DNA from: Chaetoderma sp. LZ-2023a
Taxonomy: Eukaryota; Mollusca; Caudofoveata; Chaetodermatida; Chaetodermatidae
Assembly: GCA_034401795.1 (NCBI GenBank)
Contig: CM067374.1
Span: 136,800,508-136,864,507, forward strand
DNA length: 64,000 nucleotides
Direction: 5' to 3'
Made by a program: the position numbers and the translations under genes
Shown here: positions 9,402 to 19,130 of the stretch, in pieces
How positions within the stretch are numbered: position 1 is the first letter of the stretch
Layout: every line of letters begins with the position of its first letter
The notes under the pieces: model-generated
What the model was told of the DNA's origin: nothing
Database searches by the model: none
The model's input: the letters and a program-made list of their open reading frames with translations, nothing else

Positions 9402-12318
9402 TTAGTAGTCCAAATCAGACAGCCCTCTCAACATCCTGTAGCAAAACACTAGCTTTGACGCTTTCTCTACTCCAAGCCTATTACGGATTTTAGTGTGGAT
9501 ATAGCTAAAATTGCTAAAAATTCTCTCAATCGATGCTGATGATGCTGGTGCTTCAAGCAGCTGAATAGCCATATCAATAAAATCACCTGGCACACCTAGT
9601 GTTTTCAAGGCCTTCCACCATGTCGCTGAAGGCACTTGAACTGCAGCATCACAGAAATATGATGCAGGAAATGGGCTGCTTTTAGCCTGGTATGCAATAA
9701 ATGTTGCTATAAAGCTAGGGTTCTGAGCTATTATCCAATTGTTCACTTCTTCAAACTGTTTTGCTACCAGCATCTCGCCCTGAAACTTTGGATGTAATGT
9801 GTATGCGACAAGATGCTCTGGCAGGATTGCCTTGCTGAAACGTGCTAACAGAGTTTTCTTGTGTGATTCTAGCAGAGTGTTGTTTAGTAATTCAAGCCAA
9901 ACATGGCATGCATCGGCTAGTGTTGATGTGTCACTCTGACATGTGTCAATTGCTATTGAAATTGGCCGAAGTTGTTCGGCTAAGTCTCTTGCATTTCTAA
10001 ACAGGTTAAAGTCCATTATCTCTCTTCTTGACAATAGAATTATCTATTTCTCCTTCATGGTCTTGTACAATTTTCATGAAATGTGGACGGTTGTGAATGA
10101 AGGAGTCAATACACATGAGTTGACTCTTCCATCTAGTGTCACAAGGTAGCTGTGGCTTAACACTACCAATACATTCCGAGAGCCAGGATAGTGGCTTGTG
10201 GTGATTCCTGAAATATTTTTGAATCTCAACTACATGCTTAATTAGCGTATCCGGTGTTATGTCTTGCCCTAGTAAGTCTAGCCAGTGTGCAGAACAGCCA
10301 TAGACAATAAGATCATTGTCATCAGCCTTCAAACCATCACACATTTTTTCCATGTTCTTTGCATTATCTATGACAATGCTCTTAACTGTACAGTTGTATT
10401 TTGTCTTAGCATATTGTATTGTCTCTTGACACTTCACTTTACAGTTTTCAGCACTTTTAGTCATAGAACCAGTGTCAAAGCTGTTTAGGAAGAAGCTCTT
10501 TCCTTCTACTTGCAAGCAGGATGCTATGATAGGTTCATTGTGAATGTTACTCCGCCCATTCTCCACTAATGTTGCTGTCTTGCCATCAAGAATCACCTTC
10601 ATATCCTCTGTCACCTGATCATGCACAATATCTAGAAGCTTTCCACCAATCAGTTTACGTGAAGGGGGTTTATATCCTGGGCGTAGCATACTAACAACTT
10701 TTATGAACTGCGGATGTTCAGCCATTGAAAATGGAAGGTTACAAGCATAAAACAACCTCGCGACTTCTATATCTATTGCCGACTTCATCGCTGAGGTGGT
10801 AGTGATACAATGTCGGCTCAGATCGGGTTGAATTGAGAATTGAACTGGACAGGTTGGTGAGGGTGGTGCTGATTGTGATGGCAATTCTTCTCTTAGTCGC
10901 TTTGTGCATGGTGCAGCTGATGGTTTGTCCAGCTGAAACAAAGAAAAGGGATATTACATGTGCTATATAAGCCAAATGTAGATATACACCCTACCTGGTC
11001 CAAGCCATTTGGGGACAAGATATGATAATCTTTTTAAAAATTTACATTGAAATGACTGGCATTGCAACAAAATCAGTCATTCCTATGTTGAATTTTCAAA
11101 AGTAATTAATTTTATGTCATAATTCAATACATTTAAAATTTGGAATGGATAGAGTTAAAGATAGACCACCCTTCTGTCAAATAAATGCATGTTTTTATTT
11201 TTTTTCAAAACTTTGGGACTTGCTGAATATTAGTTTGACTGTTTGCATCAGTCTATCTGAAGGGTGTTAGTGTGCTATGCCAAATTGTTTTCATAATATT
11301 ACTGTAGTAAAGGTATTCAGGCAAGAGTATTTCTGAAAACCCTGGGTTGCAGAAAGTATAGGGTTAAGCAGATCATTGTGTGTTATTTCTAATCTTAAGC
11401 CAGCGCCCTCACAGGCCAATTATCACACCTATACCATTGAATTGTAAAGAGGCTCAGCATGTGATTGTGGTTATCAGAGATTATCAGACCTGGCTCTATT
11501 ACTAGCATGGCAAAGAGAATAATTAACTCTGGTATCTGAACTAAAGGTGAGACATCCTGTTGATAACCCCTATGCGGCCAAGACAATTACAGTGAATAGT
11601 AACCTTACCTACATTGTACATTATGACTTTTAAACACAACTTAGCACAAATCTTTGAAAATTTTTCACTGAAATGACTGGCTTAGTAAAAGCGGCAGTCA
11701 TTTCACGAGTAAATTAGTTTTCCAGTCAAATTAGTTTCAAAATATTCTGCAGTTTTCCCGCATAGTGTCCTTGAAAATGATAGCTGAGGAATTCATTGGT
11801 GAAAGGGTTAAGGCATGTATTAGATATATTGGACTCCTAGCACTCCAATGTCCACAAAAAACATTTTTCAAATAAAATTAAAAGATAAACTGTTTTTTTA
11901 TTTTCAACAAATTTGTCATCGCCCAACAAAATTGTTGAAAAATGAAAACCAGTTTCCTTGGTATAGTCACAATAAAATATAGAATTTTTAATTATTGACA
12001 TTAGAGGGCAAGGGGTTAAGCATTAATTTTATTTACCTTCAAAATCTTGATGTCTTTGCTGATATGTGTGTCTGCACTGTCTGTATCAGCCTGTTCAACA
12101 GGACTTTCAGTAGACTTCTCATAGCATATTTTCATCCTTGCTATCTTGTTGACAACTGTGTACTCACACTCTCTACACTTAGCCATTTGTTTGCCATTAA
12201 TCTTAACTTCAAAAAAGTGCTTCCAAATTGGATCCTTAGGCCTACCACCTTTGAAATACATATTAACTATTTCAAATACCATCAACACATAAATATTCAG
12301 GACAACAGAAGAATTCAA
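9402..12318 (-). pseudogene. hAT transposase, two exons, one frameshift
   Basis: Exon 1 (about 12318-12037) encodes a BED-type zinc finger: GRPKDPIWKHFFEV followed by CRECEYTVVNKIARMKIC. The donor is AAG|GTAAAT and the acceptor TTTGTTTCAG|CTG, giving a 1,104-bp phase-0 intron (10933-12036). Exon 2 (from 10932) carries the catalytic core: ILDGKTA with the first Asp, IVIDNAKNM with the second Asp, and YGCSAHWLDLLGQDI and CDTRWKS of the insertion domain. The C-terminal block ASSASIERIFSNFS with the catalytic Glu and dimerisation follows. Frames change by one base near 10006-10034, so this copy should not yield full-length protein. The exact ATG in exon 1 is uncertain; an in-frame Met lies shortly before GGRPKDP. 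Confidence 0.9.
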
Positions 12319-12845
12319 AGATTAATGTAGCACAAGGATATCTTTTTACTAATTGTCTAATTGATATCTAGCATTAACTGAGGATAGATGAAAACATGAA
12401 GAATCTAATTTATATTCCATCAGCTTAATGCCTTAATCCCAAATTTGCATAAGATCTTATGTAAACATAGCTAATGTGTGTACTGAGTAGTGCATTCTAA
12501 AATAGCCTTAGAGAGCAAGGGTCATCAGTTAATTGTTGAAACAACATCTTAGCAGACTATATTTTCTCTATGAGTTTAAGATTCTTCCATAGGCCATGAA
12601 CATTTTGCAAGAAATAGATTTAGACACAGAGACAGTTCTCAATAATATAAACATCTAGCTGTACATAGGTAGTCTAATATGTTTACATTATTGATTAAAT
12701 AGGGTTTCTGAGGGTTTAACACAACTGGTCGAAATATACAGAGTTAAAACATTTAAGACAAACAAAAGTTGGAAAAAATTAACCCATGGATTATAGAAAG
12801 AAGCAAATAAGACTCCTAATTTATTGAAATCATGTGTCCTTTTAG

Positions 12846-12898
<53 letters not shown>
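12846..12898. repeat. (ATT)n microsatellite inside hAT
   Basis: About 17 ATT units in the non-coding 5' part of the hAT element. Confidence 0.95.
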
Positions 12899-12901
<3 letters not shown>

Positions 12902-13029
12902 GCAATAAAGTATCCAAAAATACATGTAGATAACCATCCATCAATATGTACATGTACCTGTATGTGTCTAAATGCTATATAGTTGTTTTAAGAAAATTAC
13001 ATTTCAGAAAAACATTTTTTATACCAATA

Positions 13030-13137
13030 TTTTAGGTTTTGGACAGTTTTGGACAATTTAAGGTGTCCAAAACCTATTTTGGGCGGACGGTTTAAACCAT
13101 GGTTTAAACCACTAGTGTCCAAAACTTGCCAACCCTG
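13030..13137. repeat. Right subterminal repeats of hAT
   Basis: Four GTCCAAAAC motifs in either orientation, plus two copies of GGTTTAAACC (13089-13098 and 13101-13110), mirror the left end. They precede the terminal CCAACCCTG. Confidence 0.75.
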
Positions 13138-13963
13138 AAACCCGTGCCAGTACATGATGACTGTTGCACACTGGCTGTATTACTGAGATGAGTATTTCTA
13201 CTCTCTCCTGAGGAGGATAAACATATCCTATCTCTAGATCAAGGAACAGTCCTAGGTAAACAAACTTCTGGGATGGAGTCAGCTCTGATTTCTGAAAGTT
13301 TATTATCCAGCCAAAGTCTGTGAGAGTTTTCAAAACTATCTCCTGATTTGCTGATAGACTTTCCTGATTGTGTGCTTTTAACAGCCAGTCGTCTATGTAA
13401 CTATGGACTGCTATGCTTCTCCTGCGGAGGTATGCTGTGATAGCAAGGACCACCCTGGTGAAGACCCGAGGAGCCGTAGAAATTCTGAAGGGTAACACCC
13501 TGAATTCCCACTGTCTGCCCTGGAATGCGCATCTCAGGTACCGGCGAAAACTCCTCGCAATTGGAATGTGGAAATAAGCATCCTTCAGATCTATTGATGC
13601 TGTCCACATTCCCTTCTCCAACCCTGTCAACACCGTCTTGATAGTTTCCATCTTGCAACTCGGTGTGTCTATGAACTTGTTCAATGGCTTGAGGTTGAGA
13701 ATTGGTTTCCACCCTCCAATGCTCTTTGTCACTAGAAAGACAGTTGAATAGAAGCCCAGGCAATTTTGCGCCGGTTGAATTGCTCCTTTTGTTTGAGGCA
13801 ATTTATCTCTTCCTCTATACATAACCGTTGATCTGGATCTCATGGAATTTGAGTCCAGATCGGAACCAGAGACAGGTGCGATGGTGGTCCTATCTCCCAG
13901 TCGGGCTGGTACCTGGCTGAAAGCCATCGCAAGACTAAGTGGTCCTGTGTTAACCGCTCTCAT
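13138..13963 (-). pseudogene. DIRS B reverse transcriptase, 5' half
   Basis: The RT fingers and palm are visible: GFYSTVFLVTKSIGGWKPIL, TASIDLKDAYFHIPI (motif A Asp), TAPRVFTRVVLAI and HSYIDDWLLKA (motif C Asp pair). The usual LPFG is LPFR here. The frame runs to LGLFLDLEIGYVYPP and then into the hAT insertion at 13137; the continuation is at 9121. Together the pieces are colinear with the RT of copy A. Confidence 0.9.
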
Positions 13964-14089
13964 TCCCGCTGGTGGAGGGTCAATCGACCTCCCACTAGTC
14001 TACCTAGGGAGAGGGGTGGACATAAGCAGTACAAGAATGGGACTGTCTCTGTCTCTAGCATTGGTGTGGTTCCTGTGAAAATCAGCCCA

Positions 14090-15110
14090 TCAGGCACGAT
14101 TACCACGACCAGATCCTCACTCGTTTTTTACACACTTCTCCTCCTCTGACGCCTTATCCTTCGCCTGTAACAACAAGAATTCAGAGAAAAAGTCCCCCCA
14201 ACTGTTTACAGACATCACATGTTAATAATGGACTGTGAACACTTAATACACAGGTGAGGAGCAAACGGAACAGTTACAACCGGCACACGAAGGCTTCTGA
14301 AAAAAGGGACACGCCGACAACAATGAGTTAGTTTCTTTTATAATTATAAATAATTTTTTTTAATAAACTAACCCATTTAAAGAGAGAGAATTCACCTACA
14401 GGCCACAACAGGACGGGTGAAAAAAGATGAACAGCCTACCTCAAGGAGGATATTAATAATAATAACATTATGATGTCATAATATCTATAAATAGAAACAT
14501 ACGAACAACATCCAGGTGTAAGACGAATTGTATTCAAATACAAGAGCATACTAAACAGTAAATGAACACAGTAATAGCATATGATAATGATACAGATAAA
14601 CATTATGACAAAAAATATTGGCAGCAAAATAATCACAAATATTCCTAAAAATATTAGAGTGCTACATAGCATAACTAGAGTACCTGCGTCTTTAGAAAAG
14701 GCATACCACCACGTCCTGCTCTTAAAAGCTCCACGAGACGAACCGCTCCTCTTCACCACTCACTTACTTATAAAGGGATGGGAGGAACCAGAGGGCAGAA
14801 TGACAAGCTCGCTCTTATGGAAGCTTATATCACCCTGGGCAGTCTTTTTTCCTAACATTTTATAGGGAAAAGGTGGAGACAAACTCTCTTAGATGTGTAT
14901 AAACCTCCTGACAGGAACCTGTGGCCACAAACATAGAGATTAGTATATTATGGCGCCAGATAATAATATACCAGTTTTCTGGACACCTATCACATCTATA
15001 CCGAGTCATGGAAATAGGTAACACCGCGTAATTAAGATGAAAATTGTACTAGAGTTCACCTGATAACTTGGTCCAGCAACAGCCTCAGGTGGATTATGAT
15101 GATCAGACAT
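14090..15110 (-). pseudogene. DIRS B ORF1 remnant with leader exon and intron
   Basis: A short leader exon (15110-15060) begins with ATG and encodes MSDHHNPPEAVAGPSYQ, ending at CAG|GTGAAC. A strong acceptor, CCCTTTTTTCAG, precedes 14296. The next exon opens KPSCAGC and, after a frame change, HLCIKCSQSIIN / CDVCKQLG. This is the same Cys spacing as the zinc motif of copy A ORF1. Intron phase is 0 at both sides. The rest of ORF1 is almost entirely deleted before the RT. The splice sites are read from sequence; splicing itself is inferred. Confidence 0.65.
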
Positions 15111-15204
15111 GTCCAACACCTCTTCAAACAATTTTCCAATGATAACTGAGCAAAAACTTAGCAAGCAAAACAAGTTAGCACTGCATGTGATTAGGCTAAT
15201 AGTT

Positions 15205-15356
15205 AGCATGACGGCATCCAGAAGACTGTCACCTGTCTACCTGCCTAGTAAGGGCACCTTTCTGTTTAAATCTGGGGTTATTGAGTGACGGTCAATATTT
15301 AGGAAATATCATAGAGTGTCAGGGAGGTACATGTAAGTATATATCTTGAAGTGAAA
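15205..15356 (-). repeat. 5' inverted terminal repeat of DIRS B
   Basis: Inverse of 7105-7236. The outermost AGTATATATCTTGAAGTGAAA matches the second half of the internal complementary region. Confidence 0.85.
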
Positions 15357-15664
15357 ATTAAATTTTCCTGACAAAGAAACAAAATATTTGCTTAGTAATA
15401 TCCCAAAATATAATATGCTAAATCATCTCTTAATACAGATGAGAAAATCAATCTTTGTCTTAATGAATCTTTGGGACTAAAACATAAGTGGTCATAGAAG
15501 CAGGTTTGAATCCATGCATCTTAAAGAACCACCATCATCCCAAAAGTTATCTTCAATAAAAAAAATGCATTAAGTGACCACCTGTGTTTAGTGGGCCACA
15601 TTTTGATAGCTTATACATGTACTGCAGAGGTGGCTGATTTTGATAATGTTAATTGCGATATATA
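15357..15664. other. EED intron, nothing recognised
   Basis: AT-rich unique-looking sequence between DIRS B and the next MITE. No gene or known element was seen. Confidence 0.5.
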
Positions 15665-15672
15665 CATGCAAG

Positions 15673-16127
15673 TAGGCTTGTGCGATTATTGCGTTGAGTG
15701 ATCGCGACCGATTATTAAAAAATAATCGTGATTACGCGATTAATCAGTTTGGATAGAAATTACCAAGACATAACAACAAAAGAATGTCAATACAAAAAAC
15801 TGCAGTGCTGTTTGTTTGGAAAAGTCCATTTGCAGGGCAAGAGAAGACTATTTTTGAAAATGTATCACTGATTCTCGAGCCAGGCATTCCAGTAATACAT
15901 TTTCGAAAATAGTCTTCTCTTGCCCTGCAAATGGACATACATTCACTAAGCAAAATGTAATTTTTCATGAACAATCGCATTAGAAAGTAATTAAAAGTTA
16001 TGTTTTGAAATAATCTATGCAATAGAAATATTCACGATTATTCGATTATTTAATTTTTAATCATATAAATTCACGATTTAAAACATAATCGCGATTTTCG
16101 ATTTAATCACGTAATCGCGCAAGCCTA
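15673..16127. mobile_element. hAT-like MITE, second copy
   Basis: 455 bp with termini TAGGCTTGTGCGATTA / TAATCGCGCAAGCCTA. It has a perfect 8-bp duplication, CATGCAAG (15665-15672 and 16128-16135). The internal sequence is closely similar to 5720-6127, including the central hairpin at 15823-15945. Confidence 0.93.
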
Positions 16128-16218
16128 CATGCAAGCACATAAACATCACAATATATTGATATATTTATAGACACATCACACATACATAAGTTGAAAGAAT
16201 TATTGGTGAGTGGGTGGA

Positions 16219-16250
16219 CGCGCGCGCGCGCACGCATACACACACAGACA
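16219..16250. repeat. CG/CA dinucleotide repeat
   Basis: A short CGCGCG run passing into CACACA, in the EED intron just 3' of the 16.4 kb exon. Confidence 0.85.
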
Positions 16251-16372
16251 ATTCTTTTTACTTTAGTATATTATAAATCGTGATTATTTAATGAATAGTG
16301 AACTGTAACATATAGACGTTCCTACGCCTACCATACAGTGTCTGTGACAGACTGGCTAATATGAAAGGATAC

Positions 16373-16438
16373 ACAGGGATCAACATAGGCCTGCAGGACA
16401 TTGATAGCACCATTATCCTGACACTTATATATAGTCAC
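16373..16438 (-). CDS. EED: Polycomb protein EED, internal exon (end of blade 1)
   Basis: A 66-bp exon encoding VTIYKCQDNGAI followed by NVLQAYVDPC. It aligns with human EED 121-142 (VTLYEC..G.I.LLQSYVD). The acceptor is GTTTGTTTACAG|GTG. The donor chosen is TGT|GTATCC because it keeps phase 0 and gives a join (YVDPC to SDES) of exactly the family length. A GT two bases earlier would shift the frame. The 5' intron is 5.3 kb and carries the 30-bp satellite; the 3' intron is 10.1 kb and carries DIRS B plus a hAT. Confidence 0.92.
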
Positions 16439-16754
16439 CTGTAAACAAACAAATAAGTAACATTGAATGAAAATGTCATTATTATCCAAAGCTATACTGC
16501 TGTGCCTCAACGATGATTCTAGTTTTAAAGAATCGGATACACGGGTGAAGTATTTGTGGATATATCAAGCCAAGTATTTGTGAATGGCTAAACATGACAC
16601 TAAAATCCACCAATATCAGAGGGAAGTCTGACAAATAATTTGATTGAATCTGGCATGTGCTGAGAAACACAAAGAAGAATATCGTGAACAGAGGCAAGGC
16701 TAATATCTTAGTGGAATCATACACCAGAACACAGATTTATCTGTCACTCTAAAT

Positions 16755-18055
16755 GTGACAAGAGACCCACGGGGTCCTGTATCGCTTACCTGGAATTATT
16801 GGCCACTGGCACAACCGAACAAAGCAAGATGACAACCGGAAAAATTTACCAATTAAATTTCTGTGAAGAAGGTTTAGTCAAGTTTTATTAAAATTGTCCC
16901 AGTGGTTAATAATTAAGTCTTTTTATGATTTTCTCAGACATTTGCAGAAAATCTAAGATGTCTGCCAAAGACGCTAAATTTTGATAGCTTCATGGCGGAC
17001 ATGTTTTTTTGACATATCAACTTTCCACTGATAAATTTTAATGGCATTTCGGCCCTAATCATATCTGTCAAATTTCGGCCCATTCAATTCAACGATTCAG
17101 GAGAAGTCGTTTTTGCGAAAACTAGGTCATCCAAGATGGTCGCCGAACCACTTGGCAAATCAAGCTCCCTCGAACAAACTTAGTTCAGCTTTGCTCTAGA
17201 TCATATTTCATGAGGTTTGCATCGATCCCCCAAGCGGTTTCAGAAGATTTTTAGACATTTATAAGTCGGCCAAAATCCAAGATGGCCACCAGCCAAATTA
17301 GCCAATCATCTCCCTGTGACCAAACTTGTATCCCTATGCCGGAAGGATGCTTCCTGTCAAATATAATTGAAATCGGCCCAGTGGTTCTGGAGAAGGCATC
17401 TTAAATTTCCCATTGCTTTAGTATGGGAGTTTGGCGAGAAAACGATCCAAGATTGCCACCAAACCATTTATCCGACAGTTTTCAAAATGCCAAATTTGAG
17501 ATCAGAATACCCAAAAACATATTTAAAAAAATTTCAGCCTTAAAATCCATTAAATAGAAAAATCCAATATGGTCGCCCAACACGCTACATTTGGATTGGC
17601 CTATGGTGGCCACGTTTTTTTAGGAATCAACTTTCCTTGAACACTATTTAATTGCCCATAGTCCCTAATCATATCTCCCAAATTTCAGCCAGATCCCTTC
17701 AGCGGTTCTGGAGAACTTGTGTTCGCAAAAAAAATAGGTCATCCAAGATGGCCGCTGAACCATTTGGTCAATCAACTTCTCTTGAACAAACTTGGCTTAC
17801 CTCTTGCCCTAGATGATGTTTCAAAAGTTTTGATTCGATTCCCCAAGCGGTTTCTCAGATTAAAATCAGCCAAAATCCAAGATTGGCTGATCGGCTTCAT
17901 TTGAAAAAAACTTGGATCTCTATGCCCTAAGGATGCTTTCTGCCAAATCTAATTGAAATCGGCCCTGTGGTTCTTGAGAAGAAATTATTTGAAGAAAAAG
18001 TTGATGGACAGACGGATGGTCGCCACGGCATATGCTCAGGTGAGCTAAAAATAAT
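16755..18055. repeat. Dispersed repeat with internal degenerate duplication
   Basis: Starts near GAGACCCACGGGGTCC / CGCTTACCTG and ends near GCTCAGGTGAGCTAAAAA. Inside, phrases such as AATCCAAGATGGCC, AGCGGTTCTGGAGAA and ATCAACTT.CCTTGAAC recur in at least two rounds (about 16960-17420 and 17560-18010). No protein is encoded. From memory, repeats of this kind are common in bivalve introns; that association is not tested here. Confidence 0.6.
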
Positions 18056-18488
18056 GTAATCAGTATTAACTGGTCTGGTCAACTCTTTTGCTCTGACGCT
18101 GATCTGGATCAAAATCCAAATGTGGGCGTAGTGTTTTGCAGCTCTTTTTATCGACACAATATATTGATGATATATTCAAGATCTGAATATCCGGAAAACA
18201 GAACCTGGATGAATTCATCTATGAACAATTAACATCAATCATCAAATTGACAGCAAAAACTGCATGGCTAACATAAATTTCTTGGACACCTATGTGTACA
18301 TTGAACAGGCCAGATCAATAGGCTTTGGCATAATCCTAACCCTAAACATTTGTATACTGTAAACCAACAGACACGCATGAATATCCGCATTATGTTCCAG
18401 CAACACCAAAATCAACCAACAACTTATGGTCAGTTCCTTCATCTACACAGAATCTGCAACAAGAAATTGGATGAAGCTAGTTTTATCT

Positions 18489-18546
18489 ATGCCCCGCCCA
18501 TGCCTAGCTAAGCTCCGCCCATGCCTAGCTAAGCTCCGCCCATGCC
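18489..18546. repeat. 21-bp tandem repeat, about 3 copies
   Basis: The unit ATGCCTAGCTAAGCTCCGCCC is repeated about 2.7 times. It is part of the dispersed element that carries the hairpin at 18619-18703 (inverse of 23540-23590). Confidence 0.8.
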
Positions 18547-18618
18547 TTGTGCATGTTGGCATCGATAGAACCCTGAACTCCATGAATCTCAATTTCCAGG
18601 AAACTATACAGGTAAGCT

Positions 18619-18703
18619 GTTGAACATTTTAAAACTAATTTGACTGGGGAATGTTGCTGCCATAGCAACAGCACCCAGTCAAATTAGTTTCAAAATATTC
18701 AAA
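18619..18703. repeat. Hairpin module H1
   Basis: Inverted repeat with arms TTTAAAACTAATTTGACTGG and CCAGTCAAATTAGTTTCAAA around GTTGCTGC/GCAACAGC. Several copies recur in the window. Confidence 0.85.
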
Positions 18704-19130
18704 AGAATGTTTATTAAATAGTAAAGACATACAATTCGTACAACTTGGAGCACTTATTAAGCATTTATAACACACTTAGCTATGTCATTTATCGAGTATT
18801 TGATTGTGACATAAGTCTACATGCGACGTAATTGATTATGCCGTAATATACTTGACTGACAGATTGGATTGCTATATTGACTTCCACAATTATGTTCATG
18901 ATCTGTTCAGTTATTAGCAACAAACATGACAAAGAAATTACCCAGCAGATCTTCCGATCAAATGCTGTCAAAAAGCTTGGACAGGCCAATAAAAGGAATT
19001 CCACAAAGACAATGGTACAGAAACGTGTATTCCATGCATATTTGACTTTCATCAACAAACTAAGTCACATAGCATGCAACATCAATAAGCACAGGAATCT
19101 ACTGAATAATAGCGAGAAATCTAGAAATCT

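Larger units (their letters stand above)
9122..13137 (-). mobile_element. hAT DNA transposon (4,016 bp) nested in DIRS B
   Basis: Terminal inverted repeats are CAGGGTTGG at 9122 and CCAACCCTG ending at 13137. It is flanked by a perfect 8-bp target duplication, AAACCCGT (9114-9121 and 13138-13145). One transposase gene lies on the minus strand in two exons. Removing the element and one TSD copy restores the DIRS B RT reading frame without a gap (VLAR continues into LRMLGLMV), which proves the nesting order. Confidence 0.96.
7037..15356 (-). mobile_element. DIRS-type retrotransposon, family B, with nested hAT
   Basis: Bounded by inverted terminal repeats (7037-7236 and 15205-15356), with an internal complementary region at 7350-7447. 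The minus-sense order is ORF1 leader exon (15110-15060), zinc-motif exon (from 14296), RT (13963-13138), [hAT 13137-9122], RNase H (9121-8378) and recombinase remnant (8372-7937). Without the hAT and its duplicated 8 bp the element is about 4.3 kb. It lacks roughly 0.8 kb between the post-RNase H domain and the middle of the recombinase. The outer limits are set by comparing each end with the internal complementary region, good to a few bases. It sits in the EED intron between 16373 and 6254. Confidence 0.88.
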
